Source: an uncultured Clostridia bacterium
GTDB taxonomy: Bacteria; Bacillota; Clostridia; TANB77; CAG-508
Assembly: GCA_948560265.1 (NCBI GenBank)
Contig: CAOXTD010000001.1
Location: 1 to 64,000 of the forward strand
DNA length: 64,000 nt
Direction of reading: 5' to 3'
Each line of letters begins with the position of its first letter. The stretch's first letter is position 1. Below are positions 7,281-18,800 of the stretch, piece by piece. Under the pieces are notes generated by a model. The model was not told the DNA's origin and did not search any database. It worked only from the letters and a program-made list of their open reading frames with translations. The translations under genes and the position numbers were made by a program.

Positions 7281-9467
7281 ATGAAAGTATTAGAAGTAAA
7301 AAATTTAAGAAAAAGGTATCAAGATATAGAGGTAATTAAAGATGTTTCCTTTGAAGTAAATGAAGGAGAAACTCTAGTCATTCTAGGAGCATCAGGATCA
7401 GGAAAATCTACTATATTAAGATGCATCAACAACTTAGAAAAGATAGATTCAGGTAACATAATTGTAAATAATGAAACTATGGTAAAAGAATATAAGAAAG
7501 ATAAGCCAATATACAACACCAAAGAAGTTTTGAAAAAAATTAATTTATCCATAGGAATGGTATTTCAAGATTTTAACCTTTTCCCACATTTATCTGTTAA
7601 AGAAAATGTAACACATAGTTTGTTACATGTACTAAAAATGGATAAAAAAGAAGCAGAACAAAGAGCATTAGATTTACTTCAAAAAATGGGGCTAGAAGAT
7701 AAAGCAAATGCATACCCTTGTAATCTATCAGGTGGGCAAAAGCAAAGAGTTTCTATTGCAAGATGTTTGGCTATTAACCCTAAAATTATCTGTATGGATG
7801 AACCAACTAGTGCATTAGATCCAGAATTAGTAGGAGAAGTACTTAAAACAATTAAGCAATTAGCAGAAGAAAAAAGAACAATGATTATTGTCACACATGA
7901 AATCAAATTTGCAGAGGAAGTAGCAGACAGAGTCATTTTCATGGATGATGGTGTGATTGTAGAACAGGGAAAACCAGAAGAAGTGATTAAAAATCCAAAA
8001 AATAAAAGAACGCAAGAGTTTTTAAAAAGATATGTAGAGGTAAAGGAGGTTAATTTGGAAAAGTTAGATATTAGCAAAGAAGAGCCAAAGGAGGTATTAA
8101 AGTTTTTTAAAGAAGTTTCTGAAATTCCTAGAGAATCTGGAAATGAGGAAGGCATTAAAAATTACTTAGTAAATTTTGCCAAGAAAAGAAAGTTAAAGGT
8201 GTATGAAGATACAAATTATAATGTTATTATAGAAAAAGAAGCAGTAGAAGGGTGTGAAGCAAAAGAACCAATCGCATTACAAGCACATACAGATATGATT
8301 TGCGAAAAAACAGAAAATAGTACACATAATTTTGAAAAGGATCCCATTATTTTGTATAAAGATGGAAAATATGTAACAGCAGATGGAACTACCTTAGGGG
8401 CAGACAATGGAATTGGAGTAGCACAAATACTAGCTATTTTAGATAACAAAGAAATGAAATTTCCTAAAATAGAAGCTATTTTTACAGTGCAAGAAGAAAC
8501 AACTATGATAGGAGCAAAAGAGATTGATTTAAGCAAATTAGAAAGCAAAAAGATTATCTCTTTAGATGGCGGAAGAGAAGGAAAAATTTTAGTAGGGTCA
8601 GCAAATTGCTTAGAATGGAGAGCAAAAATTCAAAAAGAATATCAAGAAGTACCGAAAAAATATGAACAATATGAATTAGTGTATAGTAATTTTAAAGGTG
8701 GACACTCTGGTGGAAATATTGGAGATACTAGAAGGGGAAATCCGATTAAATTAGGAATAGAGATTTTGAAAAATATAAAAGATGTATATATTAAGGAAAT
8801 TTACGGAGGTAGTAGAGTAAATGTTATTCCAAGAGATTTCACAGTAACATTTTTTATGAAAAAAGATAATTTAAAAAAGGTCAATAAAATGATAGAAGAA
8901 CAAAAGAACTTTTATGGAGATGTGAATATTGAGATTTTACCGAAAAAAGAAAATACAAAAGCATTTTCAAGAGAAGTAACAACACAAATAATTGGTTTTA
9001 TCTCTAATTACGAAAATGGGGCAATTGAGTATGAGAATGGAAATGTAATACTTTCTTGCAATATGGCAGCTATTAGAGAAGATGAGGCAAATATTTATAT
9101 CGAATATTCTACTAGAGCAAATAATATGAAGTTAAGAAATGAATATTTAGAAAGACTAGAAAAGTTGGTAAAGAAATATGAATTGAAAATTATATGGAGC
9201 CAAGAACTTAAAGGAGTAGAACAGGATATTCATAATAGTTTAATTACGAAATGTAATCATATCTATCAAAAGATGTATCAAAAGGAATTGGAAAAAATGA
9301 TGACACAAGGAGTAGTGGAAGGAGGCTTTTTCTCGGATAAAATAAAAGATTTGGAATATGTTTGTATTGGACCAAATACAGAAGATGTACATAGTCCAAA
9401 TGAGAGATTATCTATTCCATCACTACAAAGAACATGGGAATATTTAAAAAATGTAATAGAAAGTTAA
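7281..9467 (+). CDS. ABC transporter ATPase fused to Xaa-His dipeptidase (PepD-like, M20)
   Basis: One 728-codon frame joins two enzymes. Residues 1-250 are a polar amino-acid ABC ATPase: Walker A GASGSGKST (36-44), signature LSGGQKQR (about 150) and Walker B IICMDEPTSALDP. From about 259 to the end is an aminoacyl-histidine dipeptidase-like M20 peptidase: AHTD (His336, Asp338), LGADNG (Asp375), VQEET (Glu405/406), FKGGHSGGNIG and a C-terminal EDVHSPNER. These are the usual di-zinc ligands and catalytic acid, so both halves look active. An internal ribosome site AAAGGAGG (8042-8049) precedes an in-frame TTG at 8055 exactly at the junction, so free dipeptidase may also be made. The likely role is hydrolysis of imported His dipeptides. 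Confidence 0.88.
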   Translation: MKVLEVKNLRKRYQDIEVIKDVSFEVNEGETLVILGASGSGKSTILRCINNLEKIDSGNIIVNNETMVKEYKKDKPIYNTKEVLKKINLSIGMVFQDFNLFPHLSVKENVTHSLLHVLKMDKKEAEQRALDLLQKMGLEDKANAYPCNLSGGQKQRVSIARCLAINPKIICMDEPTSALDPELVGEVLKTIKQLAEEKRTMIIVTHEIKFAEEVADRVIFMDDGVIVEQGKPEEVIKNPKNKRTQEFLKRYVEVKEVNLEKLDISKEEPKEVLKFFKEVSEIPRESGNEEGIKNYLVNFAKKRKLKVYEDTNYNVIIEKEAVEGCEAKEPIALQAHTDMICEKTENSTHNFEKDPIILYKDGKYVTADGTTLGADNGIGVAQILAILDNKEMKFPKIEAIFTVQEETTMIGAKEIDLSKLESKKIISLDGGREGKILVGSANCLEWRAKIQKEYQEVPKKYEQYELVYSNFKGGHSGGNIGDTRRGNPIKLGIEILKNIKDVYIKEIYGGSRVNVIPRDFTVTFFMKKDNLKKVNKMIEEQKNFYGDVNIEILPKKENTKAFSREVTTQIIGFISNYENGAIEYENGNVILSCNMAAIREDEANIYIEYSTRANNMKLRNEYLERLEKLVKKYELKIIWSQELKGVEQDIHNSLITKCNHIYQKMYQKELEKMMTQGVVEGGFFSDKIKDLEYVCIGPNTEDVHSPNERLSIPSLQRTWEYLKNVIES
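8042..8057 (+). promoter_or_regulatory. Internal ribosome site and TTG start at the ATPase-dipeptidase junction
   Basis: AAAGGAGG at 8042-8049 is followed after 5 bases by TTG at 8055-8057, in frame with the dipeptidase half (VNLEKLD). It looks like the original start of a separate pepD gene, now read through from the ATPase gene because the ATPase stop is missing. Confidence 0.55.
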
Positions 9468-9469
9468 AA

Positions 9470-9513
9470 AAAAGAAAGTAGATACTCTAAAATATCTACT
9501 TTCTTTTTAAATT
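9470..9513. terminator. Bidirectional intrinsic terminator
   Basis: AAAGAAAGTAGATA and TATCTACTTTCTTT form a 14-bp stem with T-runs on both strands. It ends the His-transport operon on the plus strand and the 235-residue gene on the minus strand. Confidence 0.85.
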
Positions 9514-9528
9514 GTATACATAATTTAA

Positions 9529-10236
9529 TTATTTTAATCTTGAAGCAGCTGTATTTACCATAGTAATTAAAGAATTGTACTTAGTTACTTGTGACATTGA
9601 CTTAAATTCAACTCTGTTGTTTTTAACTTCCCAATTAGATTTATTTTCTTTTAAGAAATTGAAAACATCATCAATTTTAGATAAGTAGTTATTTACATTA
9701 TCAATTGTTTTATTCACATCTGTCAATTCACCTTCTAATTGAATACTGCTTTTAAATAAATCTTTGTATTTTCCAGATAAACTAGCTTCGTCTGCTCTTT
9801 TATCTTTATATTCATCTGTAACCATTTCAGCTAGTTTTGTTTTAGCTTCTTCACCTTGTTTTTTTACATCTTCAATTAATTTTTTAGATTCTTTGAATTC
9901 AGGTCCATCTTTTTTGTAATTGTCTGCTGATAAGATATTAGTTAATTTTTCATTTTCGTATTGTTTTGCAATTGAAACAGCAACACCTTGATACTCAACA
10001 ACGTAGTCTTTTAATGCCTTTTCTACATCAGCATATTTTCCACTTGATTTGATGTCTTCGTCTATTTTTCCAGAAGTATTGATTTTTTCCATTTCTGCAC
10101 CAATGATAGCTCTTTGAGCAAAGTCATTGACAAACATAAATCCAATTACTCCTATTACTGCGATAACTGCTACAACGATAGCGACAATCACAATGACCTT
10201 TTTGTTTTTAGATTTTTTTTCATCCATTTTTTTCAA
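9529..10236 (-). CDS. Hypothetical membrane-anchored helical protein
   Basis: A lysine-rich N-terminus (residues 1-13) is followed by one strongly hydrophobic helix (about 14-36, VIVIVAIVVAVIAVIGVIGF) and then about 195 residues of charged, probably coiled-coil helix outside the membrane. No cysteine lipobox and no known domain were recognised. The start is ambiguous. TTG at 10236 is only 3 bases after GGAG, and ATG three codons later (10227) is 12 bases after it. A perfect palindrome, GTTTGAGT-ATA-ACTCAAAC (plus 10261-10279), lies upstream and could be an operator. Confidence 0.65.
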   Translation of the reverse strand: MKKMDEKKSKNKKVIVIVAIVVAVIAVIGVIGFMFVNDFAQRAIIGAEMEKINTSGKIDEDIKSSGKYADVEKALKDYVVEYQGVAVSIAKQYENEKLTNILSADNYKKDGPEFKESKKLIEDVKKQGEEAKTKLAEMVTDEYKDKRADEASLSGKYKDLFKSSIQLEGELTDVNKTIDNVNNYLSKIDDVFNFLKENKSNWEVKNNRVEFKSMSQVTKYNSLITMVNTAASRLK

Positions 10237-10260
10237 ACACTCCTTTTATTTTAATTTGTC

Positions 10261-10279
10261 GTTTGAGTATAACTCAAAC
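10261..10279. promoter_or_regulatory. 8-bp perfect palindrome upstream of the anchored helical protein
   Basis: GTTTGAGT and ACTCAAAC flank a 3-base centre, about 25 bases upstream of the gene starting at 10236. This is the form of a repressor operator or a small hairpin. No regulator is encoded beside it. Confidence 0.35.
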
Positions 10280-10334
10280 GCATTTAAAGTATATCACTAA
10301 CTCCTTAAGGATACAAGGGGTTTAAGATAATTTA

Positions 10335-10820
10335 TTAATGACTAAAAATATATTGAATACCACCATAAGTTGCAGCAGTAACAGCTAAAACAAGGATTCC
10401 AGCAGTAAGTACACCAGCTACAATTGGTGGAATAGCCTTTTTAGGTGGTAAGTTCAAGAAGTTAGCAATTAAAGAACCAACCCAAGCACCAGTACCAGGA
10501 ATCGGAATAGCAACAAATAAGAATAAGGCTAAAGCTGTGTAAGTTTGTAGTCTTTCGTTCTCTTCAATTTTTTTAGTAGCTTTATTGGTAGCCCAGTCAA
10601 TAATAACTTTAAAAGGTTTCCACCTACCGAAAAAATCAAATAAAGGACGAATAAACTTTACAATAAAGTAGATAGGAATGATATTTCCTAAAAAGCTACA
10701 AATAAAAGCTTCGAAATAAGAAAGTCCCATTCCAACACCAATGGGAATAGCCCCTCTAAGTTCTATAATAGGTACCATACCAATGATGAATGTAATTAAA
10801 TATTTTAAAACAATTGGCAT
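10335..10820 (-). CDS. Small multi-drug export family membrane protein (COG2426-like)
   Basis: The 161-residue polytopic protein has the family's typical opening, IGMVPIIELRGAIPIGVGMGL, an early 'GNIIP' motif and a late 'PIPGTGAWVGSLIA' motif. There are about four membrane segments. The family is annotated as putative small multidrug export proteins, but its substrate is not established. An AGGAGG-type site precedes the ATG. It is transcribed toward the 235-residue gene and may share its transcript. The 326 bases upstream (10821-11146) hold no convincing gene, only the promoter of the next plus-strand gene. Confidence 0.8.
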   Translation of the reverse strand: MPIVLKYLITFIIGMVPIIELRGAIPIGVGMGLSYFEAFICSFLGNIIPIYFIVKFIRPLFDFFGRWKPFKVIIDWATNKATKKIEENERLQTYTALALFLFVAIPIPGTGAWVGSLIANFLNLPPKKAIPPIVAGVLTAGILVLAVTAATYGGIQYIFSH

Positions 10821-11068
10821 TTTTTTGCCTCCTTTTCATTTTTCATAAGCCTTATTTTATAATATCAAGCATGCTTTGTCTAGTGATAAGGCAAAAATTA
10901 ATAAAAACCTTAGGGAATACAACAAAGCACAATAATATGACAAAGTGATTGTAATAATTGTCATAAGAAAGACATACAAACTTAACAATTCAAAAAAAAT
11001 CGATACAAGCCTAGAAAATCCGTAAGAAAAAGCAAAGCTATTTATTAGAAAAAAGAAGAAAAGTGCGA

Positions 11069-11096
11069 TTGACACGTTTCTTTTTTTATTTATAAT
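11069..11096 (+). promoter_or_regulatory. Promoter of the surface-protein island
   Basis: TTGACA at 11069-11074 and TATAAT at 11091-11096 are 16 bases apart. The predicted start is about 45 bases before the TTG start codon at 11147. Confidence 0.6.
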
Positions 11097-11146
11097 ATGA
11101 TACTAATCGTAAGCTAAAACGAAAATTGGAAAGAAAGGAGCCAAAA

Positions 11147-11386
11147 TTGGAAAGCAATCAAGTCAAAAAAAGAAAAAGAAGAATTGTTATTGCAGTTCTC
11201 ATTTGTATTTTTCTTTTATTAGGAAATGTTGCTACCATTTTAGCGGCAAATGACGTAGATTTATTAACACCAACAGATGACCAATACTTAGAGTTAAAGG
11301 CAGTACAAGCAAAAGATGTCATAGGTCAAAACAAACAAGTCATTCTGCAGCTGTGGGGGCACAACCTAGAATTTAGACGGATTTGA
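11147..11386 (+). CDS. Exported surface protein, N-terminal part (frameshifted)
   Basis: TTG at 11147 is chosen over TTG 11126 because AAAGGAG (11134-11140) lies 6 bases upstream. The product begins with a basic stretch (KKRKRR) and a hydrophobic segment ending ATILAA, a clear signal peptide. The mature part starts NDVDLLTPTDDQYLELKAVQ. The frame closes at 11384-11386, but only after leaving the real gene. From 11370 the +1 frame continues as NLDGFDVRFSYLSTKLQPSN, joining smoothly after GHNL if one G of the CTAGAA at 11366-11371 is skipped. The N-terminal half resembles a cohesin-like beta-sandwich (weak). Confidence 0.65.
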   Translation: MESNQVKKRKRRIVIAVLICIFLLLGNVATILAANDVDLLTPTDDQYLELKAVQAKDVIGQNKQVILQLWGHNLEFRRI

Positions 11387-12845
11387 TGTTAGATTTTCCT
11401 ACTTAAGTACTAAATTACAACCATCGAATATCACAACCAATATAATAACTAGTGATATCACAGAGTACTTTCAATTTGAACCTCAATTTAATAATGGCTC
11501 CTTAGATATATTTGACTTACCATATGATGATAGTCAGATTCAAGAAGAGGGTATTCCAAAAGAAGAAGGAGCAAGTATCATTAGGATGATAGGGTCAGTC
11601 AACGCGCCTATTACTGGTGAAACAGACCACTTTGTTCTAAAAGAAGATGGCAAATATTCCTTCAATACAAATGGAGATGTCTTAATTGGAACAATGAGTT
11701 TTCAAATGACAGCGGACGAATTTGATAGTTCATGGTTTAAACTAGTACCTTCAGCAGAATACAACCCAACAAGTGGAATAAAGATTAGTATGACAACTAC
11801 CAAACGATATGAAGCACAATCTACATTCCGATTTACAGATGAGGTAGCGTCAAAAGAAGCCAGTTTAAGTAATTTAGTAGTAAGCACAGGAACAATTGAT
11901 ACAGACAACCCAGACAATTCTACTTATAAAGAATATTCATTAACACCAACCTTTGATAAAGATACACTAACATATGAAATCAAATTGTTAGAATACTTAG
12001 AGAATATGGATATTACAGCAACGACTTTAGATGGAAAAGCAACTTTAAAGATAAAAGTTCCAAAAAGAGACGAAAATGGAAATTTAGTTTATCAAGCAGA
12101 TGGGACAACCATAGAGTATGAAGAAAAAGCAATAGCGGATAAAACGCCATTCAATGTTATCTTAAATAAGTTAGGAGAACCAGACACAATTCTAACCATT
12201 ATTTCAACAGCGGAAGACGGGAAGACGAAAAAGGAATATCAACTAACTATTAAAAGACCGTATGCAACTATTAAAGGAAAGGCAATTCTAGCAGATTTTG
12301 ATGATGAAGGAAAAGTGCAAGATATTTTAGATGTATATGGAGTAGAGTTGAATAATAGAGTAGATATCAATTTATACAAACCAAACTTAGCTGAATGGGA
12401 ATCTATACCAGATATTTATCAAATTATTTACCCAGATCCATTTACTTATGAAAAATTAGAGAATGTAGCAAAAGAGACATTTATGAGTAGTAAGAACGAC
12501 GGAACTTTTGAAATACATATCATACCAGGAGAATATGACGTCCAAATAACAAGGTTAGGATATTTAGATTATATTTATTCAGATGTAGAGCTGAACGAGG
12601 GGGATGTTATAGAAATGGGAGAAATAAGGTTGACAGCAGGAGACATCAATAGAGATGGTACCATTTCACAAGAGGATATTAACCAAGTAAAACAAGTTAT
12701 GGATATGTTAAATGACAATGTGGACTTTTTGGAAAATTACAATCCGTCACAGATAGGTGTTGTTGCACAAGAGGATTTAAACTATGCAAAACAAAATCAA
12801 GATAAAAATCTGACAATTGTATATTTTAATTCTAATCATTCTTAA
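11370..12845 (+). CDS. Exported surface protein, C-terminal part with dockerin-like tail (frameshifted)
   Basis: The frame is open from 11370; the first in-frame ATG is 11586, which has no ribosome site and is not a likely real start. Visible domains are a cohesin-like sandwich continuing from the N-terminal part, a cadherin-like beta-sandwich repeat (ASLSNLVVSTG ... EYQLTIKR), a carboxypeptidase-regulatory-like domain (ATIKGKAILADF ... GTFEIHIIPGEYDVQITRLGYLDY) and a dockerin-like end with one perfect Ca-binding loop (DINRDGTISQED) and one degenerate copy (VVAQEDLNYAK). The same domain order closes the giant protein at 51.6-52.1 kb, so the two are related. It is probably non-covalently held at the surface. 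Confidence 0.65.
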   Translation, partial: NLDGFDVRFSYLSTKLQPSNITTNIITSDITEYFQFEPQFNNGSLDIFDLPYDDSQIQEEGIPKEEGASIIRMIGSVNAPITGETDHFVLKEDGKYSFNTNGDVLIGTMSFQMTADEFDSSWFKLVPSAEYNPTSGIKISMTTTKRYEAQSTFRFTDEVASKEASLSNLVVSTGTIDTDNPDNSTYKEYSLTPTFDKDTLTYEIKLLEYLENMDITATTLDGKATLKIKVPKRDENGNLVYQADGTTIEYEEKAIADKTPFNVILNKLGEPDTILTIISTAEDGKTKKEYQLTIKRPYATIKGKAILADFDDEGKVQDILDVYGVELNNRVDINLYKPNLAEWESIPDIYQIIYPDPFTYEKLENVAKETFMSSKNDGTFEIHIIPGEYDVQITRLGYLDYIYSDVELNEGDVIEMGEIRLTAGDINRDGTISQEDINQVKQVMDMLNDNVDFLENYNPSQIGVVAQEDLNYAKQNQDKNLTIVYFNSNHS

Positions 12846-12880
12846 AAAATAAGAAAAATATATATGTAAGGAGGAAAAAG

Positions 12881-15800
12881 ATGAAAGGAAAGCACGCTAA
12901 ATCGTTAGCGGTGCCAAAACGAATGCAAACTAGAGATTTAGACGAAGAAAAGCAATATAGTCAAATCTTAAGTAAAGCTGATGAATTGTTTCGAGAAAAA
13001 ATATTGCAAGATGCAGAAATCCAAGAACTAATAGAAAAAACAAAACAAAAGCAATATGAAAAATCGCAGTCAGTCAGTAGAACATCGTTTTTTGGCAGGC
13101 TAAGGGAAAAAGCAAAACAAGTGACCAAAAAGCAAGTAACAGCTTTTAGTACTTTAATGATTATGATAACGCAAATGTTTTCACCTTATACTGTATTATT
13201 AAGCACAGTAAAAGCAGCTGTTGATCCAACAACAGATACTTTAATAGCTGTTACAGCGTCACAACCGAAAACTTCTAGTAGTGGGAATAAAATAATTGAA
13301 GTAACCTATGCTATCACAGGAGAAAATATTGTATCTGCAGATTTATCAATAGGTTATGATAGTACAAAAATTAAGCCAGCAAGAAGAGGAACAGGAGCAG
13401 CATGTACAGTGACCAAATTAGCAGCGAATAACCCTACCACAAGTTGTGCAGAGTTTGGAGATGCATTAAGCTTTTTAGACTTAGACACAGGAGCATTAAA
13501 TACAACCAATAGTAATATCAGAATTTCAGTATCTTGTCCAGCAGGAGGAGATAGAGTATTAGATGTAGGAGGACAAGGATATTCACAAGATGACTTAGGA
13601 GAAGAAGCATATGGATATAATTATTATTTACCAATTGTAAAGTTATATTTCCTTTTGGTAGACGAAAGTATTACAGAATTAACACATGATATGCTATATT
13701 TCTCAAAGGTATCAGATACATGGCCAACAGGATATAAATATATTTACAATAATACTGGTACTAGTGACAGAACTTGTATAGATCCAACAACAGTTTCCTA
13801 TAATGGATTTGCAGAAGCTAAAAAAGCAGTAAGCAGTATAGAAGTAACACAAAATCCAACAGATGTAACTTACAAAAATGGAGATACATTGGACTTTACA
13901 GGTGGAACTATCACAATTCACTATGATGATGGTTCTAAAGATGAAAATGTAAGTATTGCAGATGGAATACAAGATGGAAGTATTACCGTAGATACACAAT
14001 ACGCTTCCAATGGAACCAAAAAGGCAGTTATTACTTATTCAGGTAAAACAGCTGAAATTCCATATTATGTTTTATCAGGTGCAAGCTTAAAAACAAATAT
14101 TACGAAAACTACTTATGATCATGGAGATAACCTAGACTTTACAGGAGGAGAAGTAGATTTCATCTTTACTAACAGTAGTGGAGCAGAAATCAAAGAGGTT
14201 GTGTCTATTCCAACAGGTTTAGGAAATCAAACCATTACGACTGATACAACAACAGCAAATGTCAATAAAAATCCGGTAAAATTGACTTGTGAAGGATATA
14301 CCGTAAATTTACCAATTACAGTCAATGATCCATTAGATCATATTACAGTAACACCACCAACAACAGTAACATATGATCATGGTAAAGATATTAGTTTTGC
14401 AGGAGGTTCTATCACTACTTATACAAAAAGTGGAGCAACAGCAACAATTCCAGCGACAGACCCGGGAATTAGTATATCACCAACAAAGGCTGATATTAAT
14501 TTGGTAGCAAATCCACAGCCAATAGCAGGCGGATTAAATGCAGGACCACAAGACATTACAGTAAGTTATCAAGGAAAAACGGCCAAATATACAATTACAG
14601 TTAATGATACAATAGATAATATTGATGTTACTACACAACCGACAGCAAAGAATAAATATGGAGAAACGAATCCAAGTTTTGCAGGTTTAATAGTAACAGT
14701 TAACACAGCAGGAGGAGCAAGTTTTACAGTTGATCATAATTCAGTTAACATTGATAAGAGTTCATACAATGCTAATACACTGAATGAACAACAATTTACA
14801 GTAACTTATGGTGGTAAAACAGCGTCAACAAAAGCAAAATTAAAATTACAAGACTATATTACAGATATGGTACCAACATTTCCAACGACGGTCTTTGAAT
14901 ATGACACACCAGTTGCTACAATTATCAATGGAGCAACTTATGTAAAGAAATATGCAAGTGGTGCTACCTCTAGTGCAGAACCAATCACAACAGGAATGGT
15001 TAGTGGATATACCCAAAGACCAGCACCAACGTTATTTAACAGTTTGCATGAATGTAGTCAAACTATTAACATAAAGTTAACAAGCGGAACCAATTCCTTT
15101 GATGAAGTACCAATTACAAAAACACAAGCTATTACGATGAAGGACAAAATCACAGGAATTGCCATAGATAACTATCCAAGTACAATGGGATTTGATTATG
15201 GAGATGCGTTTGTAGCAACAAATGGTAGAATTAAGACAGTATATGCTAGTGGAGCAAAGGGAGACACCATATACATGTCAGACCCAAGTGTAAAATTAAC
15301 ACAAACAGATGGCACAACTCCAGTTACCACTCAAGTCGCAAAATCCAAATTTACAAATGGACAAGCGACAGAAACTGTAAAAGTAACTTACACGAAAGAT
15401 AGCAAAAATTATACTACTACTTATAACATCACGATTTCAGACAAAGTAACAGGTATTGCTATTACAACAGATCCAACCAAGGCATTTGAACATGGAGCAG
15501 CTTTTGGAGTAGGAAGCGGTAAAATTACAGTAAGTTATGCAGTAGCAGATCCACAAATTATTGCAATGTCAGATACAGATGTAATAATTAAGCAATCAAA
15601 TGGTACAGCCATTAACATGAGCCCAACTACTTATGACGCAAATCACAAATATACAGAACACTTAAAAGTAGAATATATGGGAGAAACAGCAACTTATGAT
15701 ATTACTATTACAAATGTCATCACAGGAATTACTTTAAAACCAAGTCCAAAAACAAGTTATACATACAAAGAGTCAATAACCAATGCAGGAGGAAGTATAG

Positions 15801-18800
15801 AAATTACAAGAAAGAATGGAACAACTAGCACACTTCCAATTACAGATAGTATGATAACAGGACTTAACACAGATACAGTAGGAACAAGACAAGCTACTGT
15901 AACATATACCGAAAATGGTGTAACAAAAACAGTGAAGTATAGCTATACAGTAGAAAATTCAGTTACAGGAGTAACCATAACAGCTCCAGGCAAAACAACA
16001 TATAAACATGGAGAAAGTTTAGCAGCAGGAAGAGTTACATTAACTTATGCAGATGGAACAACAAGCCAAGGAAATTGGTCAGATGTAACTATCACAGATG
16101 GTGGAACGGCTATTACAGCGCTTCCAACCCCAACAGAAGCGGAGTATAAAGCAAGCAGTACACCACATAAGATAAGTAAAACCTTAAAACTAAATTACAC
16201 CAAAGATGGTGTGACAGCAGCAGAAGTAAGTTATCCAATTGAAATTATCAATGATGTAAAATCAATTGCGATGTATCAAGTACCAAAACAAAATTATAGT
16301 GTTAATGATCCAATTGATGTTACAGGTGGAGAAATCATGGTAACAAGAGCAGTTGGTTCAGAGGCAATAGCAATTACAAAAGAAATGACAAGTGGATTTG
16401 ATAGCAGTAAAGAATATCCAGACAATTCATTAGTAATTACTGTAACTTATACAGAAAACGGTGTAACTCCTGCCCCAACAACGAGTTATACTGCAACTGT
16501 AACAGATACAGTATCTAGTATTACAATGGGTAATACACCAAAAACAAATTATAAGTACAATGAGCCACTAGATACAACAGGAGGAACTTTAACAATTACG
16601 AGAGCAAGTGGAGAAACCAAAACAGTGGATATCACAAATGCGATGATAACATCTACATTTGATCCACAAACCTTAGGAGAACAAACTTTAACCGTTACTT
16701 ATGGAGGAAAAACAACAACTTATACAGTTACAGTCAAAGACTATGTAACAGGAATTACAGTAACACCAACAGAAGTAGACGGAACTTACAATCAAGAATT
16801 AGCAGATTTAATTACAAATAAAAATATTATGTACACAGTTAACTATGCAAAAGCAGGAGCTTTGAACCCAGAAGTACCTACTGAAAGCATGGTAACAGGA
16901 TACAACAAAACAGATTTAGGTGATAGAGATATCACAATTACTTATACAGATAATGATAGCCAAAGTGCTACAAATGGAGAAACTTTCTCAGCAACTGTAA
17001 CAGTAAAAACACCAAATGCAATTTCAGGAGCAGTGATTACCGCCCCTAACAAGACAATCTACAATGACAGTGAAAACTTAGCAGAAGGAACGATTACTCT
17101 AACTTATGCAAACGGAGATACCATTTCAGGAAATTGGTCAGATGTAACTATCACAAATAGTGATGGAACCCCATACACTATGACTGCAACTGAAGATGAG
17201 TATAAAGCAAGTAACCATAAGATAAATAAAACTTTAAAACTAAACTATACAAAAGATGGTGTAACAGCAGCAGAAGTTGAATATCCAATTGAAATTATTA
17301 ATGATATCAAATCTATTGCAGTAAGCACAGTACCAAAACAAGATTACAACATTGGAGATACATTAGATGTTACAAATGGAGAAATCCTAGTAACAAGAGC
17401 AGTAGGAACAGAGAACATTGCTATAGTAGATACTATGGTAAGTGGATTTGATACTACAGCAGAACATAAAGATTTAAGCTTAAAAGTAGAATACACAGAA
17501 AATGGAATTACAAAAGAAACAAATTACACCATTCAAGTAAAAGATGATGTAAGTAGTGTAACTTTAAAAACAACTCCAAAAACCGATTATCTATATGGTG
17601 AACCATTAGATATTAGTGGAGGAGAATTAGAAATCACAAGACCAAGTGGAAATGTAACAATCCCATTAACAACAGATATGATAACTTCTACATTTGATCC
17701 ACAAAATATAGCAGAACAAACAGTAACTATTGAATATGGTGGATTTACAGTAGAATATCAGGTAAATGTAAAAGACTATATGACAGGAATTGTACTTACA
17801 CCACCAACCAAAACAGAATATGAATATGGTGAAGCACTAGATTTAACAGGAGGAACTGTACAAAAAGTAATGGCAAGTGGAGCAGCTACCACCCCAGTAG
17901 ATTTAAGTGATACCACTCAAGTAACTTTAGGTACTTATGACCCAACTAAGGAAGGAGCACAAACCATAACTGTAGAATATGCAGGAGAACAAGCAAGTTT
18001 TGCCATTACAGTAGTAGACAATGTTCAAACTATTGCAATGGTAGATACTCCAAAACAAAATTATCAATATGGAGAACCATTAGATATTAATGGAGGAACT
18101 ATATTAGTTACAAGATCAAGTGGAAGAACAGAAACAATTAATTTAGACACTAACATGGTAACAGGATTTAATCCTAACCAATTAGGAGAACAAACTTTAA
18201 CGGTTACCTATAAAGGAGCAACAACAGATTATACCGTAGAAGTTGAAGATTATGTAACAGATATTGAAATTACAAGACCAAATAAAGAAATTTATAGCTT
18301 AGGTGAAGAATTAGACCTAACAGGTGCAACAGTTAAATTAGTAATGGCAAGTGGAACAACCACAACCCCAGTAGATATGACTGCTAGCATGATTACAGGA
18401 TTTGACTCAAGCACAGAAGGTGCAAAACTAATTACAGTAACCTATCAAGGATTTACAAAAACATTTAGTGTTAGTGTAATGGATAGTGTTAAGGGAATGA
18501 TTTTAGTAACATTACCAAATAAATTAGATTACTTATATGGAGAATCATTAGACTTAACAGGTGGAAGTATAGCGCTTATCAAAGAAAGTGGACAAACTTC
18601 ACCAATACCAATGACAAAAGATATGGTATCAGGATATTCCCCAAATATCTTAGGTAACCAAACAATTACAGTAACTTATGAGGAATGTACACAAGAGTTT
18701 ATCGTAAATGTAAAAGACTTTATTAGTAAATTACAAGTAAAAGCACCAACAAAAACAAAATATGAATATGGAGAAGATTTAGACTTAACAGGTGGTATTG

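Noticed and set aside
10857..11075. 72-codon minus-strand frame rich in Phe and Leu
   Set aside because: It is a product of A/T-rich sequence, lacks a ribosome site and lies across the promoter of the next plus-strand gene.
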